The notes beneath the pieces are model-generated. The model was not told the DNA's origin. It did no database searches and saw only the letters and a list, made by a program, of their open reading frames with translations. A stretch of 64,000 nt of DNA from Halosimplex litoreum (GTDB lineage: Archaea; Halobacteriota; Halobacteria; Halobacteriales; Haloarculaceae): NCBI RefSeq assembly GCF_016065055.1, contig NZ_CP065856.1, positions 2,851,836 through 2,915,835 of the forward strand, given 5' to 3'. Made by a program: the position numbers and the translations under genes. Each line of letters starts with the position of its first letter. The stretch's first letter is position 1. Positions 14,997-23,124 of this stretch are shown in pieces.

Positions 14997-15707
14997 CTAT
15001 CGCACGGGGTTCTCCGGGCCGCGACCGATGTACTCGGCGGTGAACGCGCGGACCGTGGCGTCGTCGTACTCGTCCATCGTCAGCCGCTTGGTCCAGGCGG
15101 TGAGGACGTACGCCGACTCGGGGTTCTGGTTGGGGTTCGGGACGGCGATGAAACTCCGCCAGTTGCCGCTCTGGTTGGTGGCCCAGCCCCGCAGATGCTC
15201 CTCGGCTTCGGGGGTCAGCTGCGCGGGGTCGTAGTAGACGACGACGGCGCCGTGTTCGAGCGAGTGGACGAGCGACTCCAGAGGCGGTCGCTCGGAGTAG
15301 AAGCCGGCGCTCTCCCACGAGCGGCCCCAGTGTGCGCCGCTGGTCGGCGGGACGCGTTCGTAGTCGATCTCGGTTCCCTGCTCGCGGTGGTCGAGGCCGT
15401 TCGACTCCTCGGTTTGTACCTGCGAGACGACCGATCCGTCGCCGCTGTCGGGTAGGCTGCTCGCGGCCGCAGTTCCGCCCGACCCGCCCATGAGGAAGGT
15501 GACGTAGACCACGAGTCCGCCCGCGGCCGCCAGCAGGCCGACGAGGACGGCGGGGCCGACCGGGAACCCGCCGTCGTCGTCGGGACTTCGTTCGGCGACC
15601 CGCCGTTCGTCGATCGACCCCAGCTCCCCCTCGTGCTCGCTGGCGAGGTGGTCGAGGTAGGCGTCCTCGCCGTCGACGGTCGCCCCGCAGTAGTCACAGT
15701 CCGGCAT
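14997..15707 (-). CDS. DUF3105 membrane-anchored protein with zinc finger
   Basis: 236 residues from MPDCDYC at 15707. The N-terminus has a C2H2-like finger (CDYCGATVDGEDAYLDHLASEH), then a membrane helix at about residues 50-72 (VGPAVLVGLLAAAGGLVVYVTFLMGG). The outer domain is DUF3105: YERVPPTSGAHWGRSW, then LVHSLEHGAVVVYYDP and a C-terminal WTKRL segment. The conserved His residues in SGAHW and SLEHG suggest a metal site. Function unknown. It converges with nadE; the next gene upstream is a crotonase-family gene on the same strand. Confidence 0.82.
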   Translation of the reverse strand: MPDCDYCGATVDGEDAYLDHLASEHEGELGSIDERRVAERSPDDDGGFPVGPAVLVGLLAAAGGLVVYVTFLMGGSGGTAAASSLPDSGDGSVVSQVQTEESNGLDHREQGTEIDYERVPPTSGAHWGRSWESAGFYSERPPLESLVHSLEHGAVVVYYDPAQLTPEAEEHLRGWATNQSGNWRSFIAVPNPNQNPESAYVLTAWTKRLTMDEYDDATVRAFTAEYIGRGPENPVR

Positions 15708-15790
15708 TAGCTTCCTATGGGTGGTGGGTGCTTTCGAAGGTTTCGGTTGTGACGGTCGCGGCGGCCGACGGTCTTCCCCCGTCGGACCGT

Positions 15791-16471
15791 CTACCACTCG
15801 AGGTCGGCGTGCAGTTCGGCGAACGCCGCGGCTTCGCGGCGCTCGCGATCGTCGCGGTCGCCGTCGTCGCGCAGACGGGTCTTGATCGCCCGTAGTGCCG
15901 CCGGATCGTTTCCGGCGATCTCCGCGGCGACCGCTCGCGGGTCGTCGACGACGCGGGAGACGAGCCCCATACGGAGCGCCTCGTCGGCGTCCAGAACTCG
16001 TCCCGACAGAGCGACGTCCATCGCCTCGCCGAACCCGACGACCTCGGGTAGGCGGACGGTCCCGCCCCAGGCGCCCAGCAGACCGATGGTCGCGCCGGAC
16101 TCGGCGAACGTCGCCGCGGGCGTCGCGACGCGCACGTCACAGGCCAGTGCGAGTTCGACGCCGCCGCCGCGGGCAGCGCCGTCGACGGCCGCGACGAGGA
16201 CCGATTCGGCCTCGGCGATGGCCCTCGCGACCCGCTGGCCGCGGCGAGCGAACGACTCGGCGGCCTCGCGGTCGGCCAGGTCGGCGACCGCGTCGAGGTC
16301 GGCCCCGGCGCAGAAGGCGGATCCGGCGCCGCGGAGGAGGACGACGGGCTCGTCGGCGCCGTCGACGGCGGCTTCGAGGTCGTCGAGGGCGGCCGGCGTG
16401 AGCGCGTTGCGGCGGTCGGGGCGGTCGAGGGTGAGGATGCACACGTCGCCGTCGGCGTCGGTCTCGATCAC
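15791..16471 (-). CDS. Enoyl-CoA hydratase/isomerase family protein
   Basis: 226 residues from a GTG at 16471 that follows a clear GGAGG seven bases upstream; this fixes the start, since the frame is open far upstream. The crotonase fold is shown by RPDRRNALTPAAL, AFCAGADLDAVADL (CoA and oxyanion-hole region) and AARGGGVELALACDVRVA. The first catalytic Glu (GGGVE) is kept. The second, normally in a QPE context before the GxxPGxGG loop, falls at ESGATIGLLGAWGG and looks replaced by Ala. The protein may therefore not be a true hydratase; isomerase or another crotonase activity is possible. Confidence 0.85.
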   Translation of the reverse strand: MIETDADGDVCILTLDRPDRRNALTPAALDDLEAAVDGADEPVVLLRGAGSAFCAGADLDAVADLADREAAESFARRGQRVARAIAEAESVLVAAVDGAARGGGVELALACDVRVATPAATFAESGATIGLLGAWGGTVRLPEVVGFGEAMDVALSGRVLDADEALRMGLVSRVVDDPRAVAAEIAGNDPAALRAIKTRLRDDGDRDDRERREAAAFAELHADLEW

Positions 16472-16600
16472 GGGCGGGCCTCCTTTCCGGGGGCGATCCG
16501 GTCCGAGGTCGACGGATCGGCCGTCGCAGGCGTCGGCATGGGTGTTCGTCGGTAAGTCGTTTCCAAAGGTCTTTGCCCTTCCCACCGCTAGCTGACGCCA

Positions 16601-17296
16601 ATGGAGGAAGTCGCGGCGGTCCGCGGAGCCGCGTTGGACGCGGTCGGTGACGTAGAGCCCGACCGCCTCCGCCAGCGGATCCGCGAACGCCTCGAAGACG
16701 GGTCGATGGCACCCGGCGTACTGACGGTGTTGAGCGCCCGCGCAGTCGTCGCCGGAGCGGCGGACGGTCCGTCGGTCGACACCGGCGCCGTCGCCGACCG
16801 CGGGGCAGGCGTCCAGCTCATCTACGAGGGGCTCCGCCTCACCCGCTCGCTCTCCCGGGCTCCGCCGTGGGAGCGCGAGGACGAACTGACCGACGGGGGC
16901 GACGTGGCCGTGACCGACGCGGTGACACCGGGTCCGACCGTCGGGGCTGACGCCGACGACGCGGACATGGACATCCTCGTCGCCGACGTGATGGTCGCCC
17001 GCGGGTTCTACCTGCTCGCCCGCACGGAGGCCGCCGGCGAGGCGGTCGCCGTCGTCCGCTCGTTCGGCGGCGACCAGACCCGCCGTCGGACCACCGGCGA
17101 CGAGCGCCTCGACGCCAATCTCGAGGCCGACGTGTTCGAACTCGCCGCCGTCGCCGGCACCACCGCGGCCGGCGGGTCTGTCACCGAGTCCCTGCGGAGC
17201 CACGTCGAGGCGCTCGGCCGCACCGACGGCCGACTCCCCCTCGCGGAGTCGCTGTTCACCGACGGGACGCCGGCGGCGCTCGCCGAACGGATCTGA
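16601..17296 (+). CDS. Conserved haloarchaeal protein, all-helical (DUF7114-like)
   Basis: 231 residues from the ATG at 16601, divergent from the crotonase-family gene with a 129-base gap. The sequence is predicted mostly helical: VRGAALDAVGDVEPDRLRQRIRERLE, MAPGVLTVLSARAV, GVQLIYEGLRLTRSLSR, DADDADMDILVADVMVARGFYLLART. The last segment has the look of helices in the polyprenyl-synthase fold (an Asp-rich stretch before xxVARGFYLLA). No catalytic DDxxD pair is complete, so I do not assign an activity. Similar proteins are common in haloarchaea. Confidence 0.72.
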   Translation: MEEVAAVRGAALDAVGDVEPDRLRQRIRERLEDGSMAPGVLTVLSARAVVAGAADGPSVDTGAVADRGAGVQLIYEGLRLTRSLSRAPPWEREDELTDGGDVAVTDAVTPGPTVGADADDADMDILVADVMVARGFYLLARTEAAGEAVAVVRSFGGDQTRRRTTGDERLDANLEADVFELAAVAGTTAAGGSVTESLRSHVEALGRTDGRLPLAESLFTDGTPAALAERI

Positions 17297-17322
17297 GCGG
17301 TCGCCGCGCCGTCCCCGACTGA

Positions 17323-17343
17323 CCGTGCGGTTCGCCCGCACGG
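17323..17343. terminator. Stem-loop between convergent genes
   Basis: CCGTGCGG and CCGCACGG around a TTCGC loop, 8 bp perfect. It lies 27 bases after the stop of the 16601 gene and 26 bases beyond the stop of the convergent tnpB gene, so it could end both transcripts. Alternatively it is part of the transposon end and guide-RNA scaffold. Confidence 0.5.
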
Positions 17344-18720
17344 CGGGGTCGAAATCGAAACGCGTGAACTACCCCTGCCTACTCACTCGCGGCGTAGCCG
17401 GTCGTTCCTCGAGGCAGGGGCTTCCTGTTTCTACGACGCGCTTTGCAGACACAACCGCAGTGTCCGCAGGGAGCGCAGTCTCCACAGGCGTTAATTCGGA
17501 GTGACCCACTCCTAGTTCGGTGAGTCCACGAAAAAGAATGTTCCACGCTGCGTTCGCGTCTCTATCCGCCTCGAAGCCACAGGCAGGACAGGAGTGGTCA
17601 CGTATCCACAGCGGTTTGTCGGTTTCGACGCCACACTGAGCGCACTCTTTGGTGGTGCCTTCCGGCTGCACCTCCATGAAGTACGTCCCCTCGCGTTTGC
17701 ACTTCCATTCGAGCATATCGGTGAAGGTGTTCCATGCTACCGACGCCGTGTTGCGGCCGTTACGTGGCGATCCCAGCATCGCTTTCACGTCGAGGTCTTC
17801 GACGGCGACCAGTTCGTACTCCCGAGCGTAGTAGTTCGATAGTTTGTGCAGAAAGTCACGCCGCTTGCGCTTGATTCGGAGGTGACACGCAGCGACACGC
17901 TGACGTTGGGTCTCCCAATTGTTCGACTCGTGCTCTTTGCGCGAGAGCTTCCGTTGCTCTCGTTCGAGTCTGTCGCGTTCTTCCGAGAGGTCGAGTGATT
18001 CGACTGCCGTCCCGTCAGTGTCGTGGGCATACTTCAGAATGCCCACGTCGATGCCGACCACCTCCTCGGCGTCGATCTCTTCCAGCGATTGCTTGACTGG
18101 GGGTTCTGTGTCCATCTCGATGCCGAAGATAGCGAACCACTCGCCGGTTTTCTCTTTTTTCAGCGTGACTTCCTTGACCGTGGCGTCGTCGGGGAGCGGT
18201 CGGTGGAGTTCGATTGGGATGTCTGCGAGTTTCGACAGCGACAGCACAGTCTGACCACTCTTCTTGTCGAGTTCGAAGCCAGACTGGTTGTAGGTGAAAC
18301 TGCGGAACTCCCGAGGTGACTTCCACCGAAGTTCACCGACGTTGTAGCCGTGCTCCTTGAGCTTCCCGAGAGCTTTGATGTTCTTGGCGACCCGCATGAC
18401 GGTGGGCTGGAGCACTTTCGAGTACACGTCGGTAAGCGCGTCCCACCACTCTTTGAGGTCGGGAAGCTCGTCACGGATCTTCCGGACACGCTGTTTGACG
18501 GTGCTCTCGTCTTCGGGAATCTGAGTGAAGCGGTACAGGGCGTGGTTGTAGAGTTGACGGCAGGTATCACGGTGGTAGTCCAACGTCTCACGTTGGCGTT
18601 CCGTGGGCTCGAGGCGATACCTGTAGTTGTAGTTCATTCCACGCACTTCGAGAGAGACGTGACAGACGTATCAACTCTTGCTGTCCGGAGTGAAAGTAGT
18701 CACCCCGTCGGCCAGTGACC
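17344..18720 (-). mobile_element. IS200/IS605-group element of the tnpB-only (IS1341) type
   Basis: The element holds a complete tnpB and no tnpA transposase. The ends are not resolved: such elements lack terminal inverted repeats, so the borders given are approximate. The segment after the tnpB stop (GGGGTAGTTCAC on the minus strand) is a candidate for the right end. Without TnpA it could move only if a TnpA acts in trans. Confidence 0.5.
17369..18637 (-). CDS. tnpB: TnpB, RNA-guided endonuclease of an IS200/IS605-type element
   Basis: 422 residues from MNYNYRYRLEP at 18637. An upstream in-frame start adds only three residues. The N-terminal helical and OrfB_IS605 regions cover about residues 1-180. 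The RuvC centre is complete: Asp197 in GIDVG, Glu280 in VAVEDLD and Asp360 in DRDANAAWN. A zinc finger lies between RuvC parts, with Cys332, Cys335, Cys350 and Cys353. TnpB proteins are ancestors of Cas12 and cut DNA guided by an RNA made from the 3' end of their own gene. The protein appears intact. Base composition is less GC-rich than its neighbours, a sign of transfer. Confidence 0.95.
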   Translation of the reverse strand: MNYNYRYRLEPTERQRETLDYHRDTCRQLYNHALYRFTQIPEDESTVKQRVRKIRDELPDLKEWWDALTDVYSKVLQPTVMRVAKNIKALGKLKEHGYNVGELRWKSPREFRSFTYNQSGFELDKKSGQTVLSLSKLADIPIELHRPLPDDATVKEVTLKKEKTGEWFAIFGIEMDTEPPVKQSLEEIDAEEVVGIDVGILKYAHDTDGTAVESLDLSEERDRLEREQRKLSRKEHESNNWETQRQRVAACHLRIKRKRRDFLHKLSNYYAREYELVAVEDLDVKAMLGSPRNGRNTASVAWNTFTDMLEWKCKREGTYFMEVQPEGTTKECAQCGVETDKPLWIRDHSCPACGFEADRDANAAWNILFRGLTELGVGHSELTPVETALPADTAVVSAKRVVETGSPCLEERPATPRVSRQG

Positions 18721-18759
18721 TGGTAACAAGCATGTGTCTGAGAGACGATGACGGCGTTG

Positions 18760-18806
18760 ACGAATCGCTCCGCGATTCGTTCGCACGCCAGAATCTCTGA
18801 TTCTGG
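18760..18806. repeat. Two adjacent perfect hairpins
   Basis: First hairpin 18760-18780: ACGAATCGC, TCC loop, GCGATTCGT (9 bp arms). Second 18788-18806: CCAGAATC, TCT loop, GATTCTGG (8 bp arms). They are seven bases apart, about 120 bases upstream of the tnpB start. Both have three-base loops, like those at 3200-3248 and 13682-13700. Confidence 0.7.
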
Positions 18807-19151
18807 GGACGGTGTATCCCCTCCCTACTGCGCTATTAGAAACAAGGGTGGGACGCATGGAGATGATACTGAGGTGTTTGAGCGATGGGACACCTCCTCT
18901 GAAGTTGCCCTCAATACCGCGATCAGTGCTACGCTCTTGCTCAGGAGTATCTATCTGTTCGCACCAGAAGAACGACTGGTACTGTGACTACAGATGTGTT
19001 CCAATACATCGAGAGGGTGTAGTTCAAGAGTCAATTATCGAAGTTTCCTGTCACGGTACGGCACACCCGGCGGGTTTCATCAGATTCTTATATGGCTGTG
19101 TAGTAGATTCGAGCGCAGAAAGCGGAAATCGGGTGTACGTACCCACGTGGT
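18807..19151. other. Low-GC stretch without a supported gene
   Basis: GC content falls to about half, far below the rest of the window. Two overlapping open frames on the plus strand (18748-18987, 79 codons; 18812-19417, 201 codons) have no recognisable motif; the second runs through tRNA-Thr and so is not a real gene as drawn. A TTATATGG box near 19088-19094 probably belongs to the tRNA promoter. The stretch may be a decayed insertion between tnpB and tRNA-Thr. Confidence 0.45.
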
Positions 19152-19223
19152 GCCTGGGTAGCTTAGAGGTAAAGCGCGTCCTTGGTAAGGACGAGAGCCC
19201 GGGTTCAAATCCCGGCCTAGGCT
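19152..19223 (+). tRNA. tRNA-Thr (anticodon GGT)
   Basis: 72 bases. Acceptor GCCTGGG pairs with CCTAGGC with one G-U pair; discriminator T. The anticodon arm is CGTCC-TTGGTAA-GGACG, putting GGT at 34-36. The T arm is CCGGG-TTCAAAT-CCCGG. No intron and no encoded CCA. Confidence 0.96.
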
Positions 19224-19439
19224 TACTGCGTCTCTTTCGAACCCCATCGACGTTCAGTGGAGACGGTTCTCGGCTGGCTTCACGTACGGCGTGCCACGAC
19301 CGTCAGCAGCGCCGATATCGGCAGATTCGCGTCCTCACTGCCGGTCATACGGAGTCACTGCGACCGATGTCGACGCCGTCTGAGACGCGAGGCCCGAGGC
19401 TGTCGACCGAGGTGTAGCGCGGAGAAAGGTGTCGGCGAT

Positions 19440-19802
19440 TCAGGCCGTCGCTTCGAGGCAGGTCTCGTGGACGGTCTCGCCGTCCTCGTTGGGCGAGCGG
19501 ATCTGGCCGGCGACGATCGGCTCGCCGCAGGCCGCACAGCGGAGGTGGTCGCTCTCGCTCTCGTCGGCCGCCGCGTCGTCGCTCTCGGCGGTGTCGATCT
19601 CGAACTCCTCGGCGAGCGGTTCGGTCACGCTGTCGGCGTCGCTCGTCGCGCTGTAGCCGAGCGCGACGGCGCCGAGGCCTGCGAGGGCGCCGCGGAGGCG
19701 TTTGCCCTTTCGAAGCGACCAGAGCGCGGCCGCGCCGAGGCCGGCGGCGAGAACCAGGCGTGCGATACGACCGTTGCCGTCGTCCGACTCTGTCGAGTCC
19801 AT
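19440..19802 (-). CDS. Membrane protein with C-terminal zinc ribbon
   Basis: 120 residues from MDSTESD at 19802. Two short hydrophobic stretches (IARLVLAAGLGAAALWSL and ALAGLGAVALGYSA) flank a basic KGKRLRG turn, which suggests a helical hairpin in the membrane. After an acidic linker the C-terminus has LRCAACGEPIVAGQI and HETC, a CxxC plus HxxxC metal site. Function unknown. It converges on tRNA-Thr. Confidence 0.75.
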   Translation of the reverse strand: MDSTESDDGNGRIARLVLAAGLGAAALWSLRKGKRLRGALAGLGAVALGYSATSDADSVTEPLAEEFEIDTAESDDAAADESESDHLRCAACGEPIVAGQIRSPNEDGETVHETCLEATA

Positions 19803-20284
19803 ACGCAAGTAACGTACTCCGCCCCCTTGTACTCGCCGCCTGTCATCCGTGGCGAACGGACGACGGCGTACCGGCGCGGAGCCACTGGATGTCGCGGTCG
19901 CGCGGGCGCGAACTGCGCTCGGAGGACGACGTCGGCGATCGTCGCTTCGACGACGAAGGGACAGACGGTCGCGTATCTGACGAACACTCCGCGCGGTGGA
20001 GGGCCGAACACACGCCACGGAGTTCCTGTGAGAGACTTACCAGCTTCGGATGGGTCGTCGTCGCCGACTGGGTCCCGTGGATCGCGTCGACGAGTGTCGA
20101 CGTAAGCCGGCCTTACCCGACACGGCGGGTACACGGAGTTCGATCGGCAGCGCGCGCCGGAGTCCCACCGGCCACCGGTAAGCCGCCGGTACCGAACGCG
20201 TCCCGCTGGGGCAGCGAAACGGTCCCAACCGCCGGAAGTAAGCGGTCAATTGCTATCGGTGTCGCCCGCCAAGCCCGGGCGACA
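19803..20284. other. Upstream region of the sulfatase gene, no gene seen
   Basis: 482 bases without a supported coding sequence. GTAAGC and its complement recur (near 20039, 20105, 20178 and 20237), one pair forming GTAAGCCGGCCTTAC. Just before the downstream ATG lies the dyad described at 20260-20284. Confidence 0.5.
20260..20284. promoter_or_regulatory. Nine-base dyad ending at the sulfatase ATG
   Basis: TGTCGCCCG and CGGGCGACA around a 7-base centre, ending one base before the ATG at 20285. An AT-rich CAATTGCTAT sequence about 30-38 bases before the ATG is a weak TATA candidate, so the dyad would cover the transcription start. It could be an operator or a structured leader. Confidence 0.5.
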
Positions 20285-21742
20285 ATGGCCACACAGCCGA
20301 ACGTCGTCGTCGTCGTCGCCGACACGACACGGATCGACGACGCGTACGATTCGCAGGTCGCGCCGACCCTCGCAGAGCTCGCAACGTCGGGGACCCGAGC
20401 CACGCGGGCCGTTTCGGCGGCCCCGTGGACGCTCCCCTCGCACGCCTCGCTGTTGACCGGCGCGCCGCCCTCCGAACACGGGGCCCACGCCGACCACGAG
20501 CGCCTGGACGACCGGCTGCCCGTCCTGCCCGAACCGTTCCGCGCCGCCGGCTACGAGACCGTCTGCGTCTCGAACAACACCTGGCTCAGCGCCGAGTCGG
20601 GCTTCGACCGCGGGTTCGAGGAGTTCCGCCAGATGTGGCAGCTCGTCCAGTCCGACAACGCGCTCTCCGAGCTCGTCGACGAGACCGCGGAGAGTCGCGC
20701 CCGCCTCGTCGCCCGGAAGCTCTTCGACGGGAACCCACTCGTCAACGCCGCCAACACGCTGTACCGGCGGTTCGTCCGCGAGCGGTCCGACGACGGCGCC
20801 GAGCGGTCGACCTCGTGGATCGCGGACTGGCTCGCCGACCGCTCGCGCGAGGACCCCTTCTTCCTGCTCGTCAACTACCTCGAACCCCACCTGGAGTACC
20901 GGCCGCCCCGGGAGACGACGGAACGGCACCTCCCCGAGGGCGCCACCTACGAGGAGGCGATGGCCGTGCCCCAGGAGCCCTGGCAGTTCATGGCCGGCGA
21001 TCTCGACCTCTCCGAGCGCGATCTGGCCCTCCTGCGGGCGCTGTACCGCGGCGAGATCACCTACTTCGACGAGCAACTGGCCGCGCTCCGGGCCGCCCTG
21101 CAGGCCGCCGGCGAGTGGGAGGACACCCTCGTGGTCGTCACCGCCGACCACGGCGAGAACGTCGGCGACCACGGCATGATGGACCACCAGTACTGTCTCT
21201 ACGACACGCTCGTGCGCGTGCCGCTCGTGCTCCACGGCGGCGCGTTCACCGGCGGGTCGGACCTCGACGACCTCGTGAGCCTGCTGGACCTGGCGCCGAC
21301 GCTGCTCGACGCCGCCGGCATCGAGGCTCCCGCGGCTCGCGAGCGATTCCACGGCACGTCTTTCCACCCCGACGCCGGGAGCCCGGCCCGCGAGTTCGTC
21401 GTCAGCGAGTACGCGGCGCCCCAGCCGTCGATGGCCGCCCTGGAGCGCAATCTGAGCCGGGTACCTGAACATCTCCGGACGTACGACCGGTCGCTGCGCG
21501 CGATCCGGACCGACGACCACAAGCTCGTCCGCGGGTCCGACGGCTCAGAGCGACTGTACGACCTCGCCACCGACCCGGGTGAGACGACCGACGTGTCCGA
21601 GCGCCGTCCCGACCGGGTCGCCGAGCTGGCCGACGCGCTCGACGAGTGGCTCGACTCCGTCGACGCCGCCGGCGAGCGCGAATCCGTCTCGATCGGCGCC
21701 GAGCGCAAGGCGCGACTCGAACAGCTGGGGTATCTGCAGTGA
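20285..21742 (+). CDS. Sulfatase / alkaline-phosphatase superfamily hydrolase
   Basis: 485 residues from MATQPNVVVVVADTTR at 20285. The N-terminal metal site VVVVVADTTRIDD, the nucleophile segment APWTLPSHASLLTG and the later metal sites VVVTADHGENVGDH match the type I sulfatase fold. At the nucleophile position there is Thr rather than the Cys or Ser that is modified to formylglycine in true sulfatases (C/S-x-P-x-R). This points to a phosphotransferase or phosphodiesterase-like member, as in LtaS/OpgE-type enzymes, with unknown substrate. No signal peptide is visible. The last residues, RLEQLGYL, are typical of haloarchaeal homologues. Confidence 0.88.
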   Translation: MATQPNVVVVVADTTRIDDAYDSQVAPTLAELATSGTRATRAVSAAPWTLPSHASLLTGAPPSEHGAHADHERLDDRLPVLPEPFRAAGYETVCVSNNTWLSAESGFDRGFEEFRQMWQLVQSDNALSELVDETAESRARLVARKLFDGNPLVNAANTLYRRFVRERSDDGAERSTSWIADWLADRSREDPFFLLVNYLEPHLEYRPPRETTERHLPEGATYEEAMAVPQEPWQFMAGDLDLSERDLALLRALYRGEITYFDEQLAALRAALQAAGEWEDTLVVVTADHGENVGDHGMMDHQYCLYDTLVRVPLVLHGGAFTGGSDLDDLVSLLDLAPTLLDAAGIEAPAARERFHGTSFHPDAGSPAREFVVSEYAAPQPSMAALERNLSRVPEHLRTYDRSLRAIRTDDHKLVRGSDGSERLYDLATDPGETTDVSERRPDRVAELADALDEWLDSVDAAGERESVSIGAERKARLEQLGYLQ

Positions 21743-21840
21743 CCTCGCAGTGGTCGCCGGTTCGCCGTCCCGACGAGAGGGTGCCGGCTGCCGCTCGTCC
21801 GTCAACTTATTCAATCAGTGCGCTGAACAGTCCGAGTCAC

Positions 21841-22086
21841 ATGACGGTCCTCTCGACAGAAGACGAAGGAAAGTTCCTCATGGACGTGGAAGGCGAACAG
21901 ATCGGCATCGTGACCCAAGTCGACCCCGACGAACAGGTCGCCTACGTCGAGCCCGACCCGGACATCGCCGAGTCGTGGATCCAGGGACTCGGTTTCGGGG
22001 ACGCCGACGGCGACGACATCGAGGTGCCAGCCGATAGCGTCGCGACCGTCACCGACTCGGAGCTCCGCGTCGACCAGGACCTCTGA
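21841..22086 (+). CDS. Small PRC-barrel-like haloarchaeal protein
   Basis: 81 residues from the ATG at 21841. The strand pattern MDVEGEQIGIVTQVDPDEQVAYVEPDPDIAESW, followed by VPADSVATVTDSELRV, resembles a PRC barrel, a fold found in RNA-processing and photosynthetic proteins. Very acidic. Function unknown. A leaderless-type TTATTCAAT box lies about 30 bases upstream. Confidence 0.72.
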   Translation: MTVLSTEDEGKFLMDVEGEQIGIVTQVDPDEQVAYVEPDPDIAESWIQGLGFGDADGDDIEVPADSVATVTDSELRVDQDL

Positions 22087-22161
22087 CTCGCTCAGGGGAG
22101 ACCGAGGGAATCCGGTCGCGGCACAACCCGTATCCGTCCGCGACCACTACTCGGGGCCGCG

Positions 22162-22287
22162 ATGAGACTCTCTACGAAGATCCTCGCAGCCGGCGCGCTC
22201 GTGTTCGTGCTCCCCGTCCCCGGGACGTTCGTCCTGGGTGCACTGATCCTGCTCGCCGGCGTCGTCGCGCGCGTGTTCGACCTCTGA
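22162..22287 (+). CDS. 41-residue single-span membrane protein
   Basis: The frame from the ATG at 22162 to TGA at 22285 encodes 41 residues: MRLSTKILAAGALVFVLPVP, then a GTFVLGALILLAG span and VVARVFDL. Nearly the whole protein is hydrophobic, with two short segments joined by a PVPG turn. Its third codon positions show the same strong G/C bias as known genes, and similar micro-proteins are common in haloarchaea. Function unknown. Confidence 0.65.
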   Translation: MRLSTKILAAGALVFVLPVPGTFVLGALILLAGVVARVFDL

Positions 22288-22306
22288 GACCGAGAGCGGA
22301 GCCTCC

Positions 22307-23020
22307 TCACAGCGTGCCGTAGCGGTCCCACACTTCGTAGACGCTGTCGCCGCCGCGGATGTCCGACCGAACCGCGTTCTCCTGTTCGAGTTCCTCTTCG
22401 CCCCGCTCCAAGACCTCGTCGACGATATCTGGGTCGACGACGGCGATCGACTGGTAGTCGGCGAATATCACGTCTCCGGGTGCGATGGTCACGTCGTGGA
22501 CCTCGACGGGCACGTCCCATTCCCGAAAACTGACGCGGCCGAACGACTCGATGGCGCTGTGGCCGTCCGACCAGACGGGGAACTCGTGTTGCTCGATCAT
22601 CGTCGAATCCCGCGTCGGGCCGTCGATGAGCGCGCCGGTCGCGCCGTTCTCCTGGACGATCGTGCTGAGGAGTTCGCCCCACAGCCCCACTTCGGTGTCT
22701 TTCGGCGCGGCCATGACGACGAAGTCGCCCTCGTCGGTGGCTTCGAGGTACTGGAAGAAGTCGATGTCCTCGGCGTCACGGTCGTCCTCGACGGCCTCGT
22801 CGTCGCCGTCGTCCTCGGGGTCCCACTCGCCCTCTGCGTACCCGATGTCGACGCGCTGGGCGGTGTGAGCGGTGCCGACGGTCGGCTCTTTCGACCAGAC
22901 GGGGCGGATACGGGTGCCCGGGATGACGTTGTCGTCGATGCCCATCTCGTCGGTGATGTCGTTGATCAGGGCGCTGTGAAGGTTCTCCAGCCGGTCGCGT
23001 TTCTCGGGTGTGAGCGTCAT
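22307..23020 (-). CDS. RraA-family protein (HMG/CHA aldolase-like)
   Basis: 237 residues from MTLTPEK at 23020; the open frame continues upstream but only as Arg-rich shadow. The RraA fold is marked by SALINDITDEMGI near the start, GELLSTIVQENGATGALIDGPTRDSTMI (the family's GxxxDGxxRD motif with the metal-binding Arg and Asp) and VTIAPGDVIFADYQSIAVV. Members either act as 4-hydroxy-4-methyl-2-oxoglutarate aldolases or bind RNase E. Archaea lack RNase E regulation of that type, so an aldolase or decarboxylase role is more likely. An acidic insertion lies at about residues 65-90. Confidence 0.85.
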   Translation of the reverse strand: MTLTPEKRDRLENLHSALINDITDEMGIDDNVIPGTRIRPVWSKEPTVGTAHTAQRVDIGYAEGEWDPEDDGDDEAVEDDRDAEDIDFFQYLEATDEGDFVVMAAPKDTEVGLWGELLSTIVQENGATGALIDGPTRDSTMIEQHEFPVWSDGHSAIESFGRVSFREWDVPVEVHDVTIAPGDVIFADYQSIAVVDPDIVDEVLERGEEELEQENAVRSDIRGGDSVYEVWDRYGTL

Positions 23021-23124
23021 CGCGGTTCTATCCCAGGGACTCGATACGCGGGAAAAAGCGTGTCCGTAGCGGCAGACTGGACCGGAGGAGTCCGGCCTCG
23101 AGCGATGACGAACCGGCGGGCCGC

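Noticed and set aside
18812-19417. 201-codon plus-strand frame running through tRNA-Thr
   Set aside because: A coding sequence through a functional tRNA is not credible; the frame has no motif.
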